From: CAYVDH01 sp964450355
Lineage (GTDB): Bacteria; Bacteroidota; Bacteroidia; NS11-12g; UBA955
DNA length: 12,467 nucleotides
Reading direction: 5' to 3'
NCBI GenBank assembly: GCA_964450355.1
Contig: CAYVDH010000100.1
Location: 1-12,467 of the forward strand
The notes beneath the pieces are model-generated. The model was given only the letters and a program-made list of their open reading frames with translations, was not told where the DNA came from and made no database searches. Position 1 is the first letter of the stretch. Every line of letters starts with the position of its first letter. The position numbers and the translations under genes were made by a program. This document shows positions 1-6,976 of the stretch, piece after piece.

Positions 1-768
1 ACGCTTAAATCAAAAAATGCCTTTTTATTATTTTTAAATGAACAAATTCCAAGAGGAATGTTACAACTACATTCAAAAGATAAGGTGATTTCAAAAAATC
101 AAATAAAGTTGGCAACAAAACTACTATACCTTACCGAAGAAAAATTGGGGAAATATTTTATTGAAGAGAAATTGCGAAGTAAGATTGCACGCGACCTTCA
201 CGATGAAATGGGTTCAAGTTTATCAAGTATCCACATCATGACGGGTATGGCATTGAAAAACACAACTAATCCTGAAAAAATATTGGAAAAAGTGAATGCT
301 CAATCTATCAAAATGATGGAAAGCATGAGTGATATAGTATGGGCAATAAATCCAAATAATGACACAGTAGAAAGACTGGTACTGTACATGAAAGAATATG
401 CTTCAGAAATCATTGAACCATTAAATATTAAATATCAATTTATTATTGAAACCACTGCAAATCAAGTACAATTAAACCCAGAAGAACGAAAAAACATCTA
501 TTTAATATTCAAAGAAACCATCAACAATGCTTGTAAATACAGCCAAGCTACGCATATAAATATGAACATTAATTTAGTTAAAAACGAGTTGAATTTTGTA
601 ATTGAAGACAATGGTAAAGGGTTTAAAAACATATCTGAACACTCTGGAAATGGACTTTTAAGCATGCAATCAAGAGCAAAAGAATTAAATGCAAATTTAC
701 AAATTCAATCAGAAATAGGAAAAGGAACCACTATTAATTTGAACATAAAAATCACATCATTGCAGTAG
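1..768 (+). CDS. Sensor histidine kinase, C-terminal part (5' end outside window)
   Basis: This is the transmitter part of a two-component sensor kinase of the HisKA_3 (NarX/DegS-like) class. It autophosphorylates on histidine and passes the phosphate to a response regulator. The frame is open to base 1 with no stop, so the gene starts upstream; the ATG at 58 is internal and not a credible start. Numbering from that ATG, the H-box reads ARDLHDEMGSSL with the phospho-accepting His at residue 48 (bases 199-201). The HATPase domain follows: N-box KETINNACKYS (152-162), G1 box DNGKGF (184-189), G2 box GNGLLSM (197-203) and GKGT (221-224). The stretch SDIVWAINP (91-99) is typical of Bacteroidota members of this class. 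No membrane segment or sensor domain is visible in this part, so the signal is unknown. The gene ends with TAG, 33 bases before the response regulator, its likely partner. Confidence 0.93.
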   Translation, partial: TLKSKNAFLLFLNEQIPRGMLQLHSKDKVISKNQIKLATKLLYLTEEKLGKYFIEEKLRSKIARDLHDEMGSSLSSIHIMTGMALKNTTNPEKILEKVNAQSIKMMESMSDIVWAINPNNDTVERLVLYMKEYASEIIEPLNIKYQFIIETTANQVQLNPEERKNIYLIFKETINNACKYSQATHINMNINLVKNELNFVIEDNGKGFKNISEHSGNGLLSMQSRAKELNANLQIQSEIGKGTTINLNIKITSLQ

Positions 769-801
769 TATTTTTTAAAAAATAATCAAGTATTTGCACC
801 T

Positions 802-1431
802 ATGAAACATAAAATAGTAATTTTTGAAGATAAATCAGAACTTAGTGAAAACATGAATGATTTATTTCAATTAACAGATACCTATGAAGTTGTAGGAATT
901 TATCCAAATGGAATAGAAGCAGTTAATGTTGTAAAAAAATTAAATCCAGATTTCATTGTTATGGATATTGATATGCCTTTTGTTAATGGTATTGATGCCG
1001 TTTCTAATATTAGAAAACACAACGTCAAAGTTCAAATATTAATGTTGACTGTATTTGATGATAATTTGAATGTTTTTAATGCCATGAAAGCAGGTGCCAA
1101 TGGCTATTTGTTGAAAAAACACATTGGTTCAAAATTATTAGAGGCAATTGAAGATTTAAAAGAAGGTGGAGCACCTATGAGTCCAAGCATTGCACGCATG
1201 GTAATTAATCAATTTCATACATTTAATGCCATAAAAAATTATGAACTAACAAAAAGAGAAACTGATATATTAAGGGAGTTGTCAATGGGTAATAGCTATA
1301 AAATGATTTCAGAAAATTTGTTTATTTCACATAATACAGTTCGTACTCATATTAAAAATATTTATGAAAAACTTCAAGTAAATTCTCAAACAGAAGCTGT
1401 GAGTAAGGCACTAAATGAAAAGTTGGTATAA
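802..1431 (+). CDS. Response regulator, NarL/FixJ (LuxR-type HTH) family
   Basis: This is a DNA-binding response regulator of 209 residues, the normal length for the NarL family. The receiver domain covers about residues 3-120: acidic pair E9/D10, phospho-acceptor D55 in MDIDMP, T83 in MLTVFDD, and the conserved Lys K105 in GYLLK. The C-terminal LuxR-type helix-turn-helix lies at about 148-205, with the hallmark LTKRETDIL (149-157) and the recognition helix around HNTVRTHIKNIYEKL (177-191). All key residues are present, so it should be functional. It follows the histidine kinase by 33 bases on the same strand, and such HisKA_3 kinases usually pair with NarL-type regulators, so the two probably form one system. 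The target genes cannot be read from the window. The next gene (eno) is convergent. Confidence 0.96.
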   Translation: MKHKIVIFEDKSELSENMNDLFQLTDTYEVVGIYPNGIEAVNVVKKLNPDFIVMDIDMPFVNGIDAVSNIRKHNVKVQILMLTVFDDNLNVFNAMKAGANGYLLKKHIGSKLLEAIEDLKEGGAPMSPSIARMVINQFHTFNAIKNYELTKRETDILRELSMGNSYKMISENLFISHNTVRTHIKNIYEKLQVNSQTEAVSKALNEKLV

Positions 1432-1532
1432 AACAGTATCATATAAAATACAATCTAAATTCATAAAGACTAATTTGATTGTAGAAAATAATTTAACCCC
1501 TAATTACAAATTATAAATCTAGGTTTAATAAA

Positions 1533-1553
1533 TGCAAAAATGAATATTTTGCA
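1533..1553 (-). terminator. Weak hairpin between response regulator and eno
   Basis: A 7-bp inverted repeat, TGCAAAA/TTTTGCA with a 7-base loop, lies in the 195-base space between the convergent response-regulator and eno genes. On the minus strand it is followed by TTTATT, so it could weakly terminate the carA-eno transcript. The stem has only two G-C pairs and no long U-tract, so this is a tentative call. Nothing else clear is visible in 1432-1626. Confidence 0.2.
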
Positions 1554-1626
1554 AACAAGATAAATAAAGCTTTAGCTAAAATAATGGTATGGTGGAAATG
1601 AAAAGTATTTATAGGATTTACAGACC

Positions 1627-2913
1627 CTAAATAAATCTAAAACTTTTTCCTCCAAATACTGCATTAGCACCTAATTCTTCCTCAATACGCAACAGTTGGT
1701 TGTATTTAGCCATTCTATCACTGCGAGAAGCTGAACCTGTTTTAATCTGGCCACTGTTCATAGCTACTGCAATGTCTGCAATGGTGTAATCCTCGGTTTC
1801 GCCACTGCGATGGCTGATGATGTTAGTATAACTATTTCTAGTAGCCAAGTTGATTGCGTTTATGGTTTCAGTTAATGATCCTATTTGATTTACTTTAACT
1901 AAAATGCTGTTAGCTATGCCTTCATTTATCCCTTTTTGTAATCTATTGACATTGGTAACAAATAAATCGTCACCTACTAATTGAACTTTATCTCCAATTG
2001 CTTGAGTTAATTTTTTCCAACTTGTCCAATCGTCTTCAGCGCAACCATCTTCAATTGATATTATTGGGTATTTATTGACCCATGTTTTCCAATAATCTAC
2101 CATTTCATCGCCACTCAATTCTCTTTTATCACTTTTCTTGAAAACATACAAGCCTTTTTCAGAATCCCACAATTCGCTCACTGCAGCATCCATGGCTATG
2201 TAAACATCTTCACCCGGTTTAAAACCAGCTTTTTCTATAGCGGTTAATACAGTTTCTATAGCTTCTTCATTGCTTTTAATATTTGGGGCAAAACCACCTT
2301 CATCACCTACGTTAGTGCTGTAACCTTTGCTTTTAAGTACTGCTTTTAATTCGTGGAAAATTTGAACACCCATTCTTAAACTTTCGCTGAAAGTATCTGC
2401 CTTAGTTGGCATTACCATGAATTCTTGAAAGTCTATGGCATTGTCAGCATGAGCACCTCCGTTTAAAATATTCATCATTGGCAAAGGAAGTGTGTTTGCA
2501 TTTACACCACCTAAATACCTGTATAAACTTTGGTTGCTTTCCTGAGCTGCTGCCTTTGCTACAGCAAGAGAAACAGCTAAGATGGCATTGGCGCCTAAAT
2601 TGGATTTGTTGGCAGTGCCATCCAATTGCAACATTCTGTTATCAATGTCGTTTTGGTCAAAAACATATGTGCCTAACAATTCATTGCAAATGATATCATT
2701 GACATTGTTTACAGCTTTTAATACTCCTTTGCCGTGGTATATGCTTTTGTTTTCATCTCTAAGTTCTGCTGCTTCGTGGATACCAGTACTTGCCCCACTT
2801 GGAACTGCGGCTCTACCTATAAAACCATTTTCTGTGATTACATCCACTTCTACAGTTGGGTTGCCTCTGCTATCTAAAATTTGACGTGCTTTTATGTCTG
2901 CTATTAAACTCAT
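1627..2913 (-). CDS. eno: Enolase (phosphopyruvate hydratase)
   Basis: Enolase interconverts 2-phosphoglycerate and phosphoenolpyruvate in glycolysis and gluconeogenesis in the cytoplasm. The protein has 428 residues, close to the usual bacterial length of about 430, and is intact. It starts with ARQILDSRGNPTVEVDV (9-25), and the catalytic loop PSGASTG is at 38-44. The general acid/base is E205 in VGDEGG. The Mg2+ ligands by family comparison are D242, E288 (SIEDG) and D315 (VGDDLF), and the catalytic lysine is K340 in ILVKVNQIGSLTET. SHRSGETED lies at 368-376. The ATG at 2913 has no Shine-Dalgarno; a run of nine A residues lies about 10-19 bases upstream. carA ends 35 bases upstream on the same strand, and no promoter motif is visible in that spacer, so cotranscription is likely. 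Confidence 0.99.
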   Translation of the reverse strand: MSLIADIKARQILDSRGNPTVEVDVITENGFIGRAAVPSGASTGIHEAAELRDENKSIYHGKGVLKAVNNVNDIICNELLGTYVFDQNDIDNRMLQLDGTANKSNLGANAILAVSLAVAKAAAQESNQSLYRYLGGVNANTLPLPMMNILNGGAHADNAIDFQEFMVMPTKADTFSESLRMGVQIFHELKAVLKSKGYSTNVGDEGGFAPNIKSNEEAIETVLTAIEKAGFKPGEDVYIAMDAAVSELWDSEKGLYVFKKSDKRELSGDEMVDYWKTWVNKYPIISIEDGCAEDDWTSWKKLTQAIGDKVQLVGDDLFVTNVNRLQKGINEGIANSILVKVNQIGSLTETINAINLATRNSYTNIISHRSGETEDYTIADIAVAMNSGQIKTGSASRSDRMAKYNQLLRIEEELGANAVFGGKSFRFI

Positions 2914-2948
2914 TTTAATTGTATTTTTTTTTAGTAATGTTTGCTTGG

Positions 2949-4028
2949 TTAATTCATGCTGTTGTAAAACAAATCGAAAAGATATCGGCTATCATGAGGC
3001 CCAGGGGAGGATTCAGGGTGGTATTGCACACTGAAAGCTTTTTTGCCTTTCACTCTTATTCCTTCAATGGTATTGTCATTTAAATTGACATGAGTAACCT
3101 CCACATCAGGATGATTAAATTCTTTCAGAGCAAATCCGTGGTTTTGAGTAGTGATTTCACACAATCCCGTTTGAAGGTTTTTCACAGGGTGGTTTAAACC
3201 TCTGTGACCGTTGTGCATTTTGAAAGTTTCTAATCCCATTGCTCTACCTAACAATTGATTGCCTAAGCAGATGCCAAATAAAGGGATGTTGTTGTCTAAT
3301 AATTCTTTTACTGTTTTAACTGCGTAATCCATAGCAGATGGGTCGCCAGGCCCATTGGAAATCAATACGCCATCTGGATTCCAAGCTATAATTTCTGAGG
3401 CAGTAGTTTTACCATTAAAAACACCACAAAAAGCGCCTCTTTCATTCAGGCATTTCAACATGGTTTTTTTAACACCAAAATCAAGAACGGCAACACGTTT
3501 GGTGGCTAAATCAGAGCCAACGGTGTAAAATTGTTCTGTGCTCACTTTGGATGAAAGTTCTAAACCATCCATATCAGGAACATCATTAAGCATGGATTTA
3601 AGCTGATTGATGTCAGTAATTTCACTGCTTAAAATGGCATTCATGGCACCAGCATTTCTTACATGTCTAACTATTTTTCTAGTATCTACGCCTTGTATTC
3701 CTACTACTTGGTGATTGACAAAATAATCGTCTAAACTGCTAAATCCAAGTTTGCGAGAATAATGATGAGCAAAAGTGCTGCATACTAAACCTGAAATATT
3801 GATATTTTCAGATTCTATTTCATTCAGATGTACACCATAATTGCCGATATGAACACTGGTTTGTACAAGGATTTGGCCATAATAAGAAGGGTCTGTGAAC
3901 ACCTCTTGATAACCTGTCATTCCTGTATTAAAGCATATTTCACCGGTAGTAGTACCTATTTTACCTAATGCTTTTCCTGTGAAGTAAGTACCGTCTTTTA
4001 AAAGCAGTACTGCTTGGGTTGAACTCAT
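2949..4028 (-). CDS. carA: Carbamoyl-phosphate synthase small (glutaminase) subunit
   Basis: CarA hydrolyses glutamine and channels ammonia to the large subunit CarB, which makes carbamoyl phosphate for arginine and pyrimidine synthesis. CarB is not in this window. I chose the ATG at 4028 (MSSTQAVLLL, 359 residues); an in-frame TTG at 4046 would add six residues but overlaps a promoter-like motif. The N-terminal CPSase domain covers about 1-140 (FNTGMTGYQE, TDPSYYGQI). The class I glutamine amidotransferase domain fills the C-terminal half. Its catalytic triad is visible: C254 in PLFGICLGNQ, then H337 and E339 in QYHPESSPGPHDSRYLFD. The oxyanion-side motif SNGPGDP is also present. Length and motifs are those of a complete functional subunit. 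It probably forms an operon with eno, 35 bases downstream. The region upstream is repeat-rich and gapped. Confidence 0.98.
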   Translation of the reverse strand: MSSTQAVLLLKDGTYFTGKALGKIGTTTGEICFNTGMTGYQEVFTDPSYYGQILVQTSVHIGNYGVHLNEIESENINISGLVCSTFAHHYSRKLGFSSLDDYFVNHQVVGIQGVDTRKIVRHVRNAGAMNAILSSEITDINQLKSMLNDVPDMDGLELSSKVSTEQFYTVGSDLATKRVAVLDFGVKKTMLKCLNERGAFCGVFNGKTTASEIIAWNPDGVLISNGPGDPSAMDYAVKTVKELLDNNIPLFGICLGNQLLGRAMGLETFKMHNGHRGLNHPVKNLQTGLCEITTQNHGFALKEFNHPDVEVTHVNLNDNTIEGIRVKGKKAFSVQYHPESSPGPHDSRYLFDLFYNSMN

Positions 4029-4035
4029 TAAAGTG

Positions 4036-4043
4036 CAAAAGTA
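4036..4043 (-). promoter_or_regulatory. Bacteroidota -7-like element before carA
   Basis: The minus strand reads TACTTTTG, an exact match to the Bacteroidota -7 consensus TAnnTTTG, with its last base 7 nt before the A of the carA ATG. The nearest upstream TTG is 25 bases away, longer than the usual 17-23, so no good -33 element is present. If it is used, transcription would begin only a few bases before the ATG. Confidence 0.4.
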
Positions 4044-4164
4044 CAAGTCATTTATCTATTAAAAAACACAAGTTAGTAACATTTTTCTAATTTATAGATT
4101 TTTGGATTTATGAATTTTTAAAACCAAGATTTATAATTGTTGTCAAATTCAATAACAATTAAAC

Positions 4165-4233
4165 AATTTAATAATTTTCAGATTTAATGATTTTTGAATT
4201 TTAAAAACAATGGTTATGACTTTATTTAACAAT
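4165..4233. repeat. Dispersed 69-bp element, copy 1
   Basis: This 69-base segment begins AATTTAATAATTTTCAG and ends ATTTAACAAT. It matches 4424-4492 with only two differences. It directly precedes the first heptad array, just as copy 2 directly precedes the second, so element plus array look like one composite unit. Confidence 0.85.
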
Positions 4234-4235
4234 AT

Positions 4236-4323
4236 AACAATTAACCCATAACCCATAACAATTAACCAATAACAATTAACCAATAACAATTAACCAATAA
4301 CAATTAACCAATAACAATTAACC
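4236..4323. repeat. Tandem heptad array (14-bp unit), left of gap
   Basis: The 88 bases tile without interruption into 7-mers. The first are AACAATT, AACCCAT and AACCCAT. From 4257 on, AACAATT and AACCAAT alternate strictly, giving four perfect copies of the 14-mer AACAATTAACCAAT plus 11 bases of a fifth before the N run. The array runs into the gap, so its true length is unknown. Confidence 0.95.
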
Positions 4324-4423
4324 NNNNNNNNNNNNNNNNNNNNNNNNNNNNNNNNNNNNNNNNNNNNNNNNNNNNNNNNNNNNNNNNNNNNNNNNNNNNN
4401 NNNNNNNNNNNNNNNNNNNNNNN
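4324..4423. other. Assembly gap (100 N)
   Basis: Exactly 100 N bases, the usual placeholder for a scaffold gap of unknown length. Repeat sequence lies on both sides, which explains why the assembly broke here. Any gene inside the gap would be invisible. Confidence 0.98.
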
Positions 4424-4492
4424 AATTTAATAATTTTCAGATTTATTGATTTTTGAATTTTAAAAACAATGGTTATGGCTTTATTTAACAAT
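4424..4492. repeat. Dispersed 69-bp element, copy 2
   Basis: It begins immediately after the N run and matches 4165-4233 except at two positions (ATTTATTG for ATTTAATG, and ATGGCT for ATGACT). It leads straight into heptad repeats. Confidence 0.85.
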
Positions 4493-4521
4493 TAACAATT
4501 AACCAATAACAATTAACCAAT
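4487..4521. repeat. Short heptad array after copy 2
   Basis: Five perfect heptads in a row: AACAATT, AACAATT, AACCAAT, AACAATT, AACCAAT. The array overlaps the end of element copy 2 and the start of truncated copy 3 by a few bases, because the elements begin and end with repeat-like sequence. Confidence 0.9.
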
Positions 4522-4558
4522 TTAACAATTTTCAGATTTATTGATTTTTGAATTTTAA
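4519..4558. repeat. Dispersed element, truncated copy 3
   Basis: About 39 bases match the left part of copies 1 and 2 (AATTTAACAATTTTCAG, then ATTTATTGATTTTTGAATTT). The match stops before the AAAACAATGGTTATG part. One substitution relative to copy 2 is seen in the first 17 bases. Confidence 0.8.
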
Positions 4559-4672
4559 TGCAGATGATTTTTAATCTATTCCCCTACAATAAATCAATCT
4601 AAAAATTCAAATATCCCAAAATTCCAAAATTCATTCTTCGTTCTAAATTCTAAAATCTTCGTTTATCCTAAT

Positions 4673-4825
4673 AACAATTAACCAATAACCAATTAACAAT
4701 TCAACAATATAACAATTAACCAATAACAATTAACCAATAACCATTAACCAATAACAATTAACCAATATAACCATTAACCAATAACCATTAACCAATAACA
4801 ATTCAACAATTAAACAATATACCAA
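4673..4825. repeat. Imperfect heptad array abutting ABC1 gene
   Basis: About 150 bases made mostly of AAC(A/C)ATT alternating with AACCAAT. Small irregularities occur, such as an extra AT at 4767-4768 and variants like CAACAATT near 4804. It continues to the stop codon of the minus-strand ABC1 gene, whose TAA (4828-4826) lies inside the repeat-like string ACCAATTAACCC. Confidence 0.9.
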
Positions 4826-6121
4826 TTAACCCTTCCCCGTCCTTATATCAGCTTTTATCATGTTTAATAAGCTGTACAATCCAAAACAAGTTCTGTTGAT
4901 GTACAAGGCATCTTGAGGACCTCTTGCTCCATTGGCTTTTTTAAGCTCCACCATTTTGCTCAATCGTTCCCCTAATTCAAATATGGATCTGAAATAGGTG
5001 TCATCCCCAAAGTTAAATGTTTTTGAATTGAATGGTTTGCCTAATAAAAGTAACATTTCTTTGAATGATGATTTTAATACAGGAACTATTTTTGGTTCAT
5101 CTTCTTCCAACAAATAATTTAGTTTATACATGGTATTGGTAAATTCCATGTCGTTGTTGATGGAATTAGAATTTAGCAATGCAAAATAATCTTTGTGAAA
5201 CTGAGGTTCTATGACTTTGACACAGCCAAAATCAATCACACCTAATTTAAAATCTTTAGTGATGATAAAATTACCAGGATGAGGGTCGGCATGAACAGAC
5301 ATGAGATTAAAAATTTGATGGTAATAAAAGTCCCACAACAATTGACCAACCTGGTTATACACCTCTTGACTGTGTTTTTGGTTAGCAAATTCTGTGAAAG
5401 GAATTCCTTCTATCCAATCCATGGTCAGTATTTTTTCTGAAGACAGTTCTGGATAATATTGGGGAAAAATAACATTTTTAAGGTTTTTACACGAATCAGA
5501 AATGGCCATAGACTGTTTCAGTTCGAGTTTGTAATCAGTTTCTTCAATGAGTTTAAGTTCTACTTCTTTGAAGTATTTGTCAATGTCTTTTCCTTTTAAG
5601 TTAAGTAATCTAGTGGCAATTGGTTTTACGAGTTTTAAGTCGCTGCTAATACTGTCTGAAACGCCAGGATATTGAATTTTTACGGCTAGTTTTTTGCCAT
5701 TCAAAGTTGCTTCGTGTACTTGTCCAATACTTGCAGCGTGTTTAGCTGTTTTTTCAAAGGTGTCAAACAATTCATGTGGTGATTTGTCAAAATGCTGTTT
5801 AAATGTTTTAAGCACTAAAGGGAAACTCAATGGAGGTGCAGAGTATTGAGCCATTTGAAACTTGTTTTGATAGGCTTGTGGCATGATGTTTTTATCCATG
5901 CTCAACATTTGTGCTACTTTCAAAGCACTGCCTTTTAGTTTACTCAGTGTTTGGTATATGTCTTCGGCATTTTCTGCGTTTAGTTCGTCTTTATTGGTGT
6001 CGGAGTTCAAGGCTTTTTTAACATAGTATTTTATGTAATTACCTCCAACTTTGGCGCCAGCGCTTGCAAAATTTGCAGCTCTTTTTATTTTTGAGGTAGG
6101 GATGCTGACTTGTTCTTTCAT
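4826..6121 (-). CDS. ABC1/UbiB (AarF) family atypical kinase-like protein
   Basis: This is a 431-residue member of the ABC1/UbiB/COQ8 atypical kinase family. Some relatives support quinone synthesis or lipid-linked processes; the substrate of this one cannot be inferred. Family landmarks occur in order: a KxGQ-type motif as KVAQ (68-71, Gly replaced by Ala), Ala-rich loop AASIGQVH (129-136), ATP-site Lys K148 in LAVKIQYPG, ExD motif E194-T-D196, catalytic loop HADPHPGN (277-284) and metal-binding DFG (297-299). No transmembrane segment is seen, unlike UbiB proteins with C-terminal membrane helices. The ATG at 6121 is 5 bases after the stop of the TetR-like gene, so the pair is an operon. The stop codon lies in repeat sequence; the C-terminus looks complete, but a slightly altered end is possible. 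No terminator follows. Confidence 0.93.
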   Translation of the reverse strand: MKEQVSIPTSKIKRAANFASAGAKVGGNYIKYYVKKALNSDTNKDELNAENAEDIYQTLSKLKGSALKVAQMLSMDKNIMPQAYQNKFQMAQYSAPPLSFPLVLKTFKQHFDKSPHELFDTFEKTAKHAASIGQVHEATLNGKKLAVKIQYPGVSDSISSDLKLVKPIATRLLNLKGKDIDKYFKEVELKLIEETDYKLELKQSMAISDSCKNLKNVIFPQYYPELSSEKILTMDWIEGIPFTEFANQKHSQEVYNQVGQLLWDFYYHQIFNLMSVHADPHPGNFIITKDFKLGVIDFGCVKVIEPQFHKDYFALLNSNSINNDMEFTNTMYKLNYLLEEDEPKIVPVLKSSFKEMLLLLGKPFNSKTFNFGDDTYFRSIFELGERLSKMVELKKANGARGPQDALYINRTCFGLYSLLNMIKADIRTGKG

Positions 6122-6126
6122 GGTGT

Positions 6127-6780
6127 TTATTTTTTAATGTTTTGAAACAAAAATTTGCCAAAATCAATGAAACTATCTAAGGCACTTTTTCCCATTAATT
6201 CAAGCATTAAATTAGCAGATTTTTCAATGGCTGCATCGGTTTTTTCAAAATTTTTGCTGTTGTCATTAACCCAAAAATTAAGCACAAACATGGTGTTTAA
6301 CCACAAGGCATGATGGTATTGGTCGCTCACAAATTTTCTGTTTTCTAGTTCATTTGAATCCAATCCTGATTGTATCACTTGTTTGGCGTATTGGTCTATT
6401 TCTGCTTTAAACTCATTTAAGTTCTTGTTCAATGGCTGATTTTTTTTGAAGCTGTAAACAAAATAACTTCTTTTGTTTTTTAATGATTCAATCAGGGTGT
6501 AAAAGAATCCAAGCACTTTTTCGTTGGTGTTGTATTGTTGGTATTCATCTGAATTTACCAGCGATTGTATGGTGTTTACTGCTGCGTTTTTCCAAAGGTG
6601 TTTTTCTATGTCCGATAATTGATTAAAATATTGATAGAATTCAGCTTCGGATATGCTAATGTGCTTGGCAAATGCATAAACTGAGGAAGGTTCTTTGTTT
6701 TCACTTAAAACATAATCAATGTATGCATCACAAATGCTTGATTGTAAATCCAGTTTCTTTTTTTGAGTTTTTGTAGCCAT
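6127..6780 (-). CDS. TetR-family transcriptional regulator
   Basis: This appears to be a TetR-type regulator of 217 residues, a normal length. I chose the ATG at 6780 (MATKTQKKKL). An upstream in-frame ATG at 6825 would add 15 residues but would overlap the -7-like promoter element. The N-terminal helix-turn-helix lies at about 12-60; the segment SVYAFAKHISISEAEFYQYF fits the family pattern of iA..gvs...fYryF. The C-terminal part is helical and more diverged, probably the ligand and dimer domain; I recall Bacteroidota TetR proteins of this kind (TetR_C_23-like) next to ABC1 kinases. The gene ends 5 bases before the ABC1 gene, so it probably controls its own operon. The ligand is unknown. Confidence 0.8.
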   Translation of the reverse strand: MATKTQKKKLDLQSSICDAYIDYVLSENKEPSSVYAFAKHISISEAEFYQYFNQLSDIEKHLWKNAAVNTIQSLVNSDEYQQYNTNEKVLGFFYTLIESLKNKRSYFVYSFKKNQPLNKNLNEFKAEIDQYAKQVIQSGLDSNELENRKFVSDQYHHALWLNTMFVLNFWVNDNSKNFEKTDAAIEKSANLMLELMGKSALDSFIDFGKFLFQNIKK

Positions 6781-6822
6781 GGAATTTGATTTTTTTAAAA
6801 TTGTTTTTATTAGATAACAATT

Positions 6823-6830
6823 CAAAGTTA
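6823..6830 (-). promoter_or_regulatory. -7-like element of TetR-ABC1 operon
   Basis: The minus strand reads TAACTTTG, an exact match to TAnnTTTG, 42 bases before the ATG at 6780. That would give a leader of about 35-40 bases. No TTG is seen at the proper -33 distance. The position argues against the upstream ATG at 6825 being the start. Confidence 0.45.
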
Positions 6831-6839
6831 AAAAGGTTG

Positions 6840-6860
6840 TAAGTACTTATAATTAATTAT
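6840..6860. promoter_or_regulatory. Two abutting palindromes, candidate TetR operator
   Basis: TAAGTACTTA (6840-6849) and ATAATTAATTAT (6849-6860) are both perfect palindromes and share one base. They lie just upstream of the -7-like element, between the divergent TetR and lipoprotein genes, where an autoregulator would bind. A/T-rich palindromes also arise by chance, so this is tentative. Confidence 0.3.
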
Positions 6861-6976
6861 CGTTAAATGATTCAAAATAGCGATAAAAAACTTAATGCTT
6901 AAATTGATATTGAAAAATTATTTTTAAAAAAATGCAACGTTATAAATTGACCAGTGTCTTAATTCAAAAAATAGAC

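Larger units (their letters stand above)
4047..4825. other. Gene-free repeat region between ABC1 kinase gene and carA
   Basis: No coding sequence is supported in this stretch of about 780 bases. All frames are broken by TAA stops that the repeats themselves contain. From left to right it holds the carA upstream region (to about 4164, with a degenerate copy of the dispersed element near 4096-4126), a first dispersed element copy, a heptad array, the N gap, a second element copy, a short heptad array, a truncated third copy, about 110 bases of low-complexity A/T sequence (4559-4670), and a longer imperfect heptad array reaching the stop codon of the ABC1 gene. No transposase, tRNA or clear terminator is visible. 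Confidence 0.85.

Noticed and set aside
769..784. 16-bp perfect palindrome TATTTTTTAAAAAATA between kinase and regulator genes
   Set aside because: It is made only of A and T, so the hairpin would be unstable, and such palindromes are common by chance in this AT-rich DNA. It is not convincing as a terminator or operator.
2478..2884. Plus-strand open frames of 71 and 100 codons
   Set aside because: They lie entirely antisense to enolase, whose active-site motifs are complete, and show no family features.
4636..4663. CTTCGTT direct repeat spaced by 21 bases
   Set aside because: It is short and lies in low-complexity intergenic sequence with no gene start nearby.
4236..4825. CRISPR-like or telomere-like array
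   Set aside because: The repeats are head-to-tail with no unique spacers and no cas genes nearby. AACCCAT only superficially resembles telomeric repeats, and all surrounding genes are bacterial.
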